Below are positions 28,981-37,948 of a DNA stretch of 64,000 bases, in pieces. The notes below the pieces were generated by a model, which was not told the origin of the DNA, made no database searches, and saw only the letters and a program-made list of their open reading frames with translations. Positions within the stretch are counted from its first letter, which is position 1. Every line of letters starts with the position of its first letter. The DNA is from CAWFGW01 sp963815495 (GTDB lineage: Bacteria > Bacteroidota > Bacteroidia > Cytophagales > JAAEPT01): contig CAWFGW010000029.1 of the NCBI GenBank assembly GCA_963815495.1, positions 1 through 64,000 on the forward strand, written 5' to 3'. Made by a program: the position numbers and the translations under genes.

Positions 28981-31900
28981 TGAGTTTATTCTCTTTACTT
29001 GCTATGTACGTATATAATGCAGGAATAATGTAGAGCGTTAGCAACAAGGAAAGTATAAGCCCCCCTATAATTGCTAATCCCATTGGAATTCGACTTGTTG
29101 ACGAATCACCTAAAGCCAAAGCAATAGGTAACGCGCCTAATACAGTTGACAAACTCGTCATCAAAATAGGTCTAAAACGTTGCGAAGCGGATTCATAAGC
29201 GGCCTCTACTAACGACAAACCTGCATCACGTTTTTGATTGGCAAATTCCACAATCAAAATCCCATTTTTAGTCACAATACCTACGAGTACAATCATACCG
29301 ATTTGACTAAAAATATTTAAGGTTTGGTCAAACGCCCAAAGTGTTATTATTGCTCCCGCCAACGCTAAAGGTACTGTTAACATAATCGTAAAGGGATCCC
29401 TAAAACTTTCAAACTGCGCAGCTAACGTCAAATAAACCAACGCCAAAGCGAAAAAGAAAATGAGTGTGGTGCTACTAGAACTCTCCGCATAATCAGAAGC
29501 ACTACCTGCCAACTCAGTACTAAATGATTCGTCCAACAACTCAGAAGCAATTTTTTGCATTTCATCAATACCGGCTCCTACGGTGTATCCTTGTGCAGGT
29601 GTTGCTTGAACGGTGGCAGAAGTATAGCGGTTGTAACGTAGCAACGATGGTGGACGACTTTCAAAGTCGATGTCTACCACGTTTTCTAAGGTTATCATTT
29701 GTCCGGATGCGTTTCTAACGCTTATATTTTTTAAATCAAGGGGTTCGTTTTTTTGCGACTTGTTTGCCTCTGCCAACACATAATACTGTTTTCCATCTTT
29801 GATGAAATAGCCCATGCGTTGTTCACTCAAAAATGTTTGTAAAGTTAAAGCAATATCAGCTACACTCACCCCCATCAATTGTGCTTTACTTCTGTTGATG
29901 TCAATTATTATTTCCGGTTTGTTGAATTTTAAATCCACCGTGGATACTGAAAACACAGGACTATTTTGGACTTTGTCCATAAACTTTGGTAACACCTCTT
30001 TCAATCGTTCCAAGTCAGGAGCTTGCAACACGAACTGGATAGGCATGTTACCACTACTACCAGCGCCTTTGATGGTCGGTTCTTGTAATACAAACGACTG
30101 AGCAAAAGTGTATTTACTCAACCATTGATTGATTTCATTTGCTAACTCGTCTTGTGATTTTTCTCGCTCAGATGGTTGTTTCAAAGGCATAAAAACAAAT
30201 GCAGAATTCACTGAAGTAGAAGCTCTAAATGTAGGTGCAGTAACTCCAAGTAAAAAGGCTTTTTCAGGAATAGTATCTAAAAGATGTAAGACATCTAACT
30301 GATAGCTATCCATCGCTTCGTACGAGGTGCCCTCAGGTGCAGTAGATACAATTCGTAGCTGACTTTTATCTTCCATTGGAGCTAGTTCAGATTGCAACTG
30401 AGAACCTACAATAAATATTAAAGCCAACATCACAATGAAAATAGGAATAGCTACCCAGCGCACCGTCATGAAACTGCGAAGGGAATTGGTATAACCACGA
30501 ACACTGCTTTCCACCAAACTGCCGAAAAATTTCATCAACTTGTTTTCAGAAGTACTTTTCTTCAACATGCGAGAACTCAACATGGGAGTCAATGACAAGG
30601 TGATGAAAGTAGAAATGACAATGGCGCCAACCACGACCATCGCAAATTCACTAAACAACTGTCCGGTAAGTCCTTGCATAAAGAATATAGGTAGGAACAC
30701 ACATACTAAAGTGATGGAGGTCGCTATAACTGCAAAATAAACTTCTCTTGAACCTTCGAAAGCAGCTTTTATAGGGTGCATTCCTTCTTCTATCTTGGCA
30801 TAAATATTCTCCATGACTACAATAGCATCATCCACCACAAGACCAGTTGCAAGTACTAAGCCCAATAAGGAAAGTACATTAATTGAATAACCAACGACAT
30901 ACAATACCGCAAAACTTCCTATTAAAGCAATAGGAATAAGAATTACTGGAATAAAAGTCGTTCGCCAGTTTCTCAGAAAGAAGAAAATAACCATTAAGCA
31001 CTAAAATAAACGCTAAAAGAATAGTCGATTTTACTTCACTTATGGCTTTACGAATACTGATAGTTTTGTCCATAGCGACATCCAACTCAATATCTGGCAG
31101 GTAAATCTTTTTTCATGATCTCTAAGCGTCTAAAGGCTTCATCAACAATGTCGATGTAGTTTGCCCCTGGCTGTGGTTGTAAGGCAATTCCTACCATTGG
31201 AATCACTCCGTTTCCACGCAAAATGGTACGTTCCACCTCTGCCCCCATGCGGGCATGACCAATGTCTTTTAAACGAATCAGTGTATTGTTTCTATTGGCA
31301 ATAATCAGGTTATCAAACTCTTCCGGTGTATACAATCGACCTACAGTTCGCACCGTCAACTCTGTTTCTGAACCTTCAATTCTTCCAGAGGGCAATTCAA
31401 TGTTCTGAGCATCCAAGGCTTTTTGAATCTCTTGAGGTGTGATGTTCAACGTCTGCATGCGTGTTGGATCTAACTCAATCCGCATCGCATATCTTTTCTC
31501 TCCCCAAATACGAATGCTACTTACGCCCGGAATGGTTTGCAAACGTTCTTTGAAGATGTTGTCTCCAATCTGCGTTAATTCCAACAAACCTCTTTTTTTA
31601 CTTTGAACCGTAATTGAAAGAATGGTTTCCGCATTGGCATCAGCCTTGTTCACTACGGGCGGATCAGCATCAGGAGGTAAATTTTTAATCGCTTGCGATA
31701 CCTTATCACGCACATCGTTGGCAGCATCATTCAAGTCGACTTTAGACAAAAACTCAACTGTAATCGTACTTCGACCATCCGTACTGATGGAACTCAACGT
31801 CTTAATTCCATCCACACTGTTAATTTGTTCTTCTAGTGGTTCAGTAATTTGTGATTCAATGATATCCGCATTTGCACCCGTGTAATTGGTTTGTACCGTT

Positions 31901-32034
31901 ACAATAGGTGGATCCACACTTGGGTACTCACGTACTCCTAAGTAGATATACCCAACTACACCCAACATGACCACAATGATGGCAAATACTGTTGCCAAGA
32001 CGGGTCTTTTTATACTTATCTCCGATAATGTCAT
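28958..32034 (-). pseudogene. RND family (AcrB/HAE1-type) efflux permease, two frameshifts
   Basis: The assembled product is ~1025 residues, the normal length for an AcrB-like inner-membrane pump. N-terminus MTLSEISIKRPVLATVFAIIVVMLGVVGY is TM1; the porter domain motif YTGANADIIESQITEPLEEQINSVDGI is present; the proton-relay Asp pair sits in GLVVDDAIVVMENI of TM4; the second half repeats the fold (LVGIVTKNGILIVEFAN). Two extra bases shift the frame: near 31095 (PADIELDVAMD restored) and at 30994-30995 just after CTT (LVLMVIFFFLRNWRTTF restored). It exports drugs or lipophilic compounds with the adjacent MFP and TolC proteins. Confidence 0.9.
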
Positions 32035-32050
32035 ATCTGTATATTGCGAC

Positions 32051-33091
32051 TTATTTAACGGTCTGTAATTTCACTTGACCACCGTCTTTTATTTGAAGTA
32101 AACCTGTAGTTATGACCGTGTCTCCTGCTGCTATCACCTGTGATGACATGTACTTTATCTGCTGTTCGAGTTCCTAACTCAACAGTTTTTCGTATTGCTT
32201 TTCCACCTTTATACAGGTATACTGTTTGGTCTTTTATTTCAGGGACAACCGCTTGTGTTGGTACAAGCAAAGCATTGTCAATAAACTTGGTAGAAACAAG
32301 CACTTCTGCATAGGTGCCTGGAAGAAGGTCTTTTTTAGCTGATTGTGGTAAGCGAGCTCGAACATTGATGGTTCGTGACTCAGCATTAATCATAGGACTT
32401 ATGGCATAGATATCAGCTTTTAAGGTATCTTTTCCAACCAAAACATGGATTGTTTTACCCATTTCGATGCTGTTGATATAGGCTTGGGGAAGTGAAAAAT
32501 CAACTTTTAAGGGTATTGGTTGCAGTTAAGCTCGTAATAACATCTCCTTCTTTTAAAAAGGCACCTAAACTAAAGTCGCGCATCCCCATTTTACCCGAAA
32601 AAGGAGCTTTCACATTTGCTAGTTGTATGTTCACTTGCAACTGTTGAATTTGTGCTTTTAACTTTTCGATGGTTGTTGCTGCTAGATCAATTTCTTCTTG
32701 ACTACTTCCTTCTATTTCAAGTAAATCTTTTCTTCGTTGCAGTTCTTTTTCCGCAGTTTCTAAGTTCAGAATTTAACCCTGACAGTTGTGCTCTCCACAC
32801 GCGATCGTCAAGACGGATGATGGATTGGCCTTCACGAATTTGTTGTCCTTCTTTGAAATAAATAGCCAGTACCATGCCTGCTAATGGAGCTTTCAACTCT
32901 ACTTGTTCACTTGCCAATAAATTAGCCGTTGCAGTAATGTCATTAGCAAATGAATGAGGAACTACCTTGTATCCGACTACTTGCAGGGCAGGTCGAGCAC
33001 CTGCTGAAGTTGATGTTTCTGTATTTTTACTACACGATAACATTGTAGCAACAATTAAAGGTAAAAGAGTAACCTTATTAATTATTTTCAT
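32051..33091 (-). pseudogene. HlyD/AcrA-type periplasmic adaptor lipoprotein, three frameshifts
   Basis: The likely start is the ATG at 33091 (MKIINKVTLLPLIVATMLSCSK, lipobox Cys), four bases after the MarR stop. The assembled ~346-residue product shows the lipoyl half-motif (VELKAPLAGMVLAIYFKEGQQIREGQ), the coiled-coil hairpin, the second lipoyl half (NVKAPFSGKMGMRDFSLGAFLKEGD) and the beta-barrel (SRTINVRARLP). Three extra bases: T32761 on the + strand (A after CTT; restores SELETAEKELQRRKDLLE), one in the run 32505-32508 (after CTT; restores TLKVDFSLPQAY) and near 32135 (restores VITGIAAGDTVITTGLLQ, ending at 32051). It links the RND pump to TolC. Confidence 0.87.
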
Positions 33092-33095
33092 CTGA

Positions 33096-33566
33096 TTAAT
33101 TTTTTTCTCGTTTGGTAGCTTCAATAATAAAGTTTGACTCAGGCAGTGTGTTTATTTGCTTCATCAACTTATTCATTCCTTTTTCAAATACTTCTCGTTC
33201 CTCTTCTGAAAATTCACTAAACAACAAATCATTGGTTTTTGTTATCGCTGCTTTTACTTTTGGGACTAATTGATGGGCTAAAGCAGTCGCTTCTAACAAC
33301 TGACACCTTCTGTCCACCTCATTTTGTTTTCGGTTTACTAACCCCTTCTCACTCAAATGGTCAACAATCCGCATCACCGAAACCTTATCTCTTTTGAGCG
33401 ATTCGGCTAAATCCTTTTGTGTAATGTTACCACTGTTTGCACAAATATGTAAAAAAGGAACAAAATACCTTTCGATACCTTGAGGAGTCATTATTTCTGA
33501 AAGTGTACTTAAATACGTCTCGGAAATCAATGCCATTCCCCATCCATATACCTTTAATTTATCCAC
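33096..33566 (-). CDS. MarR family transcriptional regulator
   Basis: 156 residues, intact. The winged helix-turn-helix is clear: GNITQKDLAESLKRDKVSVMRIVDHLSEKGLVNRKQNEVDRRCQLLEAT, with the wing Asp-Arg-Arg at the usual place. It is the first gene of the efflux operon and is divergent from the peroxiredoxin gene. A 35-base dyad lies 8 bases upstream of its start and overlaps a TAnnTTTG box, so autoregulation and control of the pump, and possibly of the peroxiredoxin, are likely. The ligand is unknown. An alternative start is Met11 (33536). Confidence 0.93.
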   Translation of the reverse strand: MDKLKVYGWGMALISETYLSTLSEIMTPQGIERYFVPFLHICANSGNITQKDLAESLKRDKVSVMRIVDHLSEKGLVNRKQNEVDRRCQLLEATALAHQLVPKVKAAITKTNDLLFSEFSEEEREVFEKGMNKLMKQINTLPESNFIIEATKREKN

Positions 33567-33573
33567 GCAAAAA

Positions 33574-33645
33574 TTAGTTACATTTGTTACTATTGCAAAC
33601 GTAACTAATGTTTAAACATTAAAAAATTATATTTAAATATAATTG
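33574..33645. promoter_or_regulatory. MarR/peroxiredoxin divergent operator region with three dyads
   Basis: Three dyads lie in tandem. The first has 13-base arms TTAGTTACATTTG (33574-33586) and CAAACGTAACTAA (33596-33608) with one mismatch; read on the minus strand its right arm holds TACGTTTG, a match to the Bacteroidota -7 element TAnnTTTG, and read on the plus strand its left arm holds TACATTTG. The second is the perfect 16-base palindrome TAATGTTTAAACATTA (33606-33621). The third is a perfect 20-base palindrome of A/T only (33625-33644). The MarR protein probably binds the first. Confidence 0.65.
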
Positions 33646-33774
33646 ACAATAAAGTCAACAAAAGGTAAAAACGAAAACTTTTTTAAAAAGGAAATGGTTA
33701 CCTTACCAATAACACAATAGGGTAATCACTATCTTATTTTTTAAAACCATGTACAACAAAAATTAAAATAAATT

Positions 33775-34413
33775 ATGACAATTAGACTAGGAGACCAAGC
33801 ACCAAACTTTACAGCTCAATCCACTGAAGGAGAAATTAATTTTCATGAGTGGTTAGGCGATAGCTGGGGGATATTATTTTCACATCCTGCAGATTACACA
33901 CCTGTTTGTACTACAGAGTTAGGCACAGTAGCGAAGTATAAACCTGAATTCGATAAACGAAATGTAAAAGTAGTGGCATTAAGTGTAGATGGTTTAGAAT
34001 CACACAAAGGCTGGATTAAAGATATCAATGAAACACAAAATACCACGATGAACTTCCCCATCATTGCCGATGAAGATCATAAAGTGTCTGAATTGTATGA
34101 CATGATTCACCCGAATGCGAATGATAAATTAACGGTGCGTTCTGTGTTTGTGATTGGACCAGACAAAAAAATAAAACTGATCATCACCTACCCTGCTTCT
34201 ACTGGTAGAAACTTCGATGAGTTGTTACGGGTAATAGACTCACTTCAATTAACTGCATACCACAAAGTGGCTACACCAGCGAACTGGAAAAGCGGTGACG
34301 ACTGTGTAATATCACCAGCCGTTAAGAATGAGGATATTCCATCTCTTTTCCCTAAAGGATCCCGAGAGATAAAACCTTATTTAAGAATGACACCACAACC
34401 TGATACTAAATAA
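33775..34413 (+). CDS. 1-Cys (Prx6-type) peroxiredoxin
   Basis: 212 residues, intact, full length for the Prx6/AhpC-TSA family with the Prx C-terminal domain. The peroxidatic Cys45 is in SHPADYTPVCTTELG. The C-terminal arm (NWKSGDDCVISPAVKNED, then PYLRMTPQP) is as in Prx6 members; the extra Cys near residue 180 could act as a resolving residue. It reduces hydrogen peroxide and organic peroxides in the cytoplasm. It is divergent from the MarR/efflux operon and a strong hairpin follows the stop codon. Confidence 0.95.
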   Translation: MTIRLGDQAPNFTAQSTEGEINFHEWLGDSWGILFSHPADYTPVCTTELGTVAKYKPEFDKRNVKVVALSVDGLESHKGWIKDINETQNTTMNFPIIADEDHKVSELYDMIHPNANDKLTVRSVFVIGPDKKIKLIITYPASTGRNFDELLRVIDSLQLTAYHKVATPANWKSGDDCVISPAVKNEDIPSLFPKGSREIKPYLRMTPQPDTK

Positions 34414-34420
34414 TACCTAC

Positions 34421-34454
34421 AACTCCCTAAAAGTTTATAAACTTTTAGGGAGTT
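34421..34454. terminator. 34-base perfect palindrome after the peroxiredoxin gene
   Basis: The half-site AACTCCCTAAAAGTTTA (34421-34437) is followed at once by its exact reverse complement (34438-34454), with no spacer. It starts 8 bases after the peroxiredoxin stop codon. A cruciform or terminator hairpin is expected; the downstream T tract is poor (TTATAAAAAACC). Confidence 0.75.
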
Positions 34455-34548
34455 TATAAAAAACCACCCTCATTTTTTTCACTTCCTCAATTGTTCTCCT
34501 ACCTTTAGTTTAAGAACAAAAAACACCGCTATCTTTCTTCAATCAGCC

Positions 34549-36756
34549 ATGCCAAAGCATACCCTGCACATATGGAAAAGTGATTTTATCGCGAGTATTA
34601 ATGTAATGTTAGTCGCTTTACCTTTAGGGCTAGGACTTAGCAAGTGCAGCTGGCATTGAACCCATCAGCGGTGTGATTTCAGCAATTGTTGGTGGAATTG
34701 TATGTACTTTTATACGTGGTAGTTATGTCGCAATTAACGGACCTGGGTATAGCATCATTGCCGTCATTGTCTTGGCTTTAGAAACCCTAAAAAAATACCC
34801 CAATAATTCATTTGAAGTCTTGTTAGCTGCCTTCATTGTTTCAGGGGTGTTCACTATTATACTCGGCATCATCAAATTTGGTGAGTTAGGTAGAAACATC
34901 CCTCGTTCAGTCATCACTGGATTATTAGCAAGTGTGGGTGTAATTATCATCTTAAAACAACTTACCCCCGCTTTAGGCACTGAACTCAAGTTTAGCTTTA
35001 CGTCTAACTTATTTTCAATCCATTCATTTACCAGAAGTATTCATTTTTTTGATCTCTACCTTAATTATTATTTTTTATGAAAAAAGTAAGAATAAATTCA
35101 TAAAACTCATCCCCTCACCAGTTTGGGTATTACTTTTTGGAATTCCCTTTACCCTTTGGTTTAGTCTAAAAACCACGAACGAAATTTATGCCTTTGGAAA
35201 CGTATTTACCACAGGTCAACACCTATTTGTTGCTTTACCTGCTGATTTATTCGAACATTTTCCAACTGCTGATTTTTCATTAATTAATACGCTTGATTTT
35301 TGGCTTATTGCTTTAAGTATTGCTGTAGTGGGCTCACTTGAAAGTTTATTAAGTGCAAAAGCCGTTGAAAAACTAGATCCATTAAAACGTCCTGTTAACA
35401 TCAATAAAGACATTATCTCCATTGGTATTGCTACTGTTGTTTCTGGTTTTGTCGGAGGAATGCCTGTAAATGTCGTTATTTCTCGAAGCTCAGTAAACAC
35501 CAACTCCGGTGCGAAAACAGGTTTATCGAACTTTATGCATGCCGTACTTTTGATTGCAATTCTTATTATTCTTGCAAGACTATGTAACTTATATTCCTTT
35601 CCCGTGTTTGGCAGCAATTTTAGTGATGACAGGTTACAAACTCACCAAACCAAAAGTATATAAAGACGCTTATTTACACGGAAAAGAACAACTTTTAGTT
35701 TTACTAATTACTCTTGTTGTAATTCTATTTGGTGGATTAATCACTGGTCTTATAGTGGGTATGTTATTCAACTTAGCTGTGCATGTCTATTTCTACGATG
35801 GTAAATTCAAAGACTTCTTACATAATATTACACACCCCACATTGGTAGACCTAAATTCTGAAAAAAACCGTGTAACTATTCAAGCAAATGGTGTTATTAA
35901 CTTTTTAAATATCAATGCGCTTCAAGCTAATTTTTCAAAAATTAAAAAAGGAAAAAAGGTTTCTGTTGATTTTAGTAATACCAAATTAATCGACTATACA
36001 GTGCTTGAATATATTAAGGATTTTGGGAGAGAATACCGTTCACATGACAAAGGCAAGTTCGAAACCGTTGGTTTAGATGCATTATACACCTCAGCCTATT
36101 ACCCTCAAGGACTTCATTATTTACAAAAAGATAAAAAAGCACTTATAAAAGTAATTCGAAAAACTGATCGTCAAATTGAACTAATTGATCTTACAGAAAA
36201 AATGAACTGGACGTTTGATAGTCCTGTTTGTTGGGAAATACGTGAATTGGACCAATTTGATTATTTCAAAAAACACCCTATTGAGTACACCTCTAATGTC
36301 ATCCACGGTCAATACAAGGATTTAAATGTTAAATGGGAAATTTCTGATATGACTTTTGTATCTGGTGCTTTCATTGAAAAGAAAGAATTACATACCACTG
36401 AACATCTAATAAAACTACCCGTTACACTACCTCCATTCATTTTGAGTAAAGAAATGTTATATGACCGCTTAATTGATAAAAAATTAGATATCGACTTTAA
36501 AAATGCTACTCAGTTTTCTAAAAATTTTCTACTTAAATCACCTCAACAACAAGCTATTCGAGAGTTATTTACTCCAGAAATTTTAGCATTTTTTGAACAA
36601 AACAATGTTTACCATATTGAGTGTAATGGCAACCAATTAGTAATTTTCAAAAACATGCGACTTGCATCCGTTGATGAAATTAAAGAGTTAGTCGATTATT
36701 CGTACAAACTATGTAAACTATTACTCCACTCGTATCAAGAACAACAACCAACTTAG
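34549..36756 (+). pseudogene. SulP family anion transporter with STAS and extra C-terminal domain, three frameshifts
   Basis: Starting at ATG 34549 (MPKHTLHIWKSDFIASINVMLVALPLGLGL) the assembled ~735-residue protein has the SulP transmembrane domain (~10-410, with ASAAGIEPISGVISAIVGG and SVTGLLASVGVIIILKQ-type helices), a short STAS-like domain (~440-530, INFLNINALQANFSKI, VSVDFSNTKLIDYTVLEYI) and a further C-terminal domain (~560-735) unlike the usual SulP end. Extra bases: A34639 after CTT (restores LASAAGIEP), near 35021 (restores IHLPEVFIFLI) and near 35577-35580 (restores YVTYIPFPCLAAILVMTGYKL). SulP proteins move sulfate, bicarbonate or other anions across the inner membrane; substrate unknown. 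Its stop overlaps that of the convergent 237-residue gene. Confidence 0.85.
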
Positions 36757-37466
36757 TGTGTGGCTAAGTAACCCATCATCTTTCGTTTTGCGATAGGAAG
36801 AATTGTTTCTTGGTAGGGATACATGGCAGTGTATTCTACTAAATAAGTAGCGGGAATAAATTTCATTTGATGTTTTTTTATCAATTGTAATTTCAATGAC
36901 TCAAATGTTTCGCTGACTCGTTTTACAAACGTGTCCAAATAATGCAAATAAATTCCTTTAAATGACTCACCCGCTAATTGAATCGCAGAAAGCTGATATT
37001 GATAGAGTTGCACCACTCTATCGCCCACTGGTTTAATAAATAAAAATCCATCGAATTTTCGAATAGGCATAATACCGATTGGTTCAATAGTTAATTTATT
37101 TTCAGTATCGAGGTAAATATCTTTTCCTACGCGAATTTCATGTTCAACTTTAGGTAAAGCAAAATCAATGAGTGCCTGAATGGTTTCCAACTCTAGGGAA
37201 TCATGCTCGTTTTCTTCAAAAACAAGCGCTAATTTTTCGTAGTCAATACCAGTGAGTTTTTTAGGAAATTCAGCTTGTAACTTTTCCTTCATCACTTTCA
37301 ACGAACTCATGTATTGATGTTGCGCAATCAATTCCGACAAAGCGGGGTAAAGTCGTTTATCTTGAAGTTCTTTTCCTTGTTTTTGCATAAACGCCAGAAA
37401 CAAATACTTTTTGTATTCATAATCTGACAAACCTTCGATTAACCAATTTTCTGTTAAGCATGACAT
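36753..37466 (-). CDS. Conserved hypothetical protein, Bacteroidota type
   Basis: 237 residues, no signal peptide or membrane segment. The N-terminal ~100 residues are helical (LSDYEYKKYLFLAFMQKQGKELQDKRLYPALSELIAQHQYMSSL); the centre has KVEHEIRVGKDIYLDTENKLTIEPIGIMPIRKFDGFLFIKP and the C-terminal part is mixed. The frame is intact in spite of the many breaks nearby. No family is recognised. The gene is divergent from groES and converges on the SulP gene with overlapping stops. Confidence 0.72.
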   Translation of the reverse strand: MSCLTENWLIEGLSDYEYKKYLFLAFMQKQGKELQDKRLYPALSELIAQHQYMSSLKVMKEKLQAEFPKKLTGIDYEKLALVFEENEHDSLELETIQALIDFALPKVEHEIRVGKDIYLDTENKLTIEPIGIMPIRKFDGFLFIKPVGDRVVQLYQYQLSAIQLAGESFKGIYLHYLDTFVKRVSETFESLKLQLIKKHQMKFIPATYLVEYTAMYPYQETILPIAKRKMMGYLATH

Positions 37467-37630
37467 TTATCTGACAAAATTGCACATAAAACCCTGACAC
37501 TAAAACCGTCATTAATGTATAAATACAGAAAAAGTGGCTTAAAAGTTTGATAACAATGCCATAATTCGTATTGGTATAAAATATGATAACCCCACTCCAG
37601 AATTTTATTAACCTAAATTGTAATAGAAAA

Positions 37631-37906
37631 ATGGCTGTAAACATCAAACCAATTGCTGACCGAGTTCTAGTAGAACCTGCAGCAGCTGAAGAAAAAACTG
37701 CTTCTGGAATTTTTATTCCTGACACGGCACAGGAAAAACCACAACGTGGAGAAGTTGTAGCAATCGGTAATGGTAAAGTTGACGAACCACTAACTGTAAA
37801 AGTTGGTGACAGTGTACTTTATGGTAAGTACTCAGGTACTGAAATCGAACATGAAGGAAAAAAATACCTTATCATGCGTGAAGCAGATATTTTCGCAATC
37901 GTTTAA
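37631..37906 (+). CDS. groES: Co-chaperonin GroES
   Basis: 91 residues from ATG 37631 (MAVNIKPIADRVLVEPAAAEEKTASGIFIP). An ATG at 37583 is in frame but adds residues not found in the family. The mobile loop (EEKTASGIFIPDTAQEKPQRGEVVAIG) and the roof segment (GDSVLYGKYSGTEIEHEGKKYLIMREADIFAIV) are complete. It caps the GroEL ring during protein folding in the cytoplasm. groEL follows after 42 bases, a standard heat-shock operon. No CIRCE element (TTAGCACTC repeats) is visible upstream. Confidence 0.98.
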   Translation: MAVNIKPIADRVLVEPAAAEEKTASGIFIPDTAQEKPQRGEVVAIGNGKVDEPLTVKVGDSVLYGKYSGTEIEHEGKKYLIMREADIFAIV

Positions 37907-37948
37907 TCAACTAAGGTTTAATTAGACAAATTTAAAAGACAAAAAATT

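Noticed and set aside
37583..37630. Upstream ATG of groES
   Set aside because: Adds 16 residues unlike any GroES; the standard start is at 37631.
37467..37630. CIRCE or classical heat-shock operator before groES
   Set aside because: No TTAGCACTC inverted repeat is visible; TGACA-like pieces near 37471 and 37493 are too weak to call.
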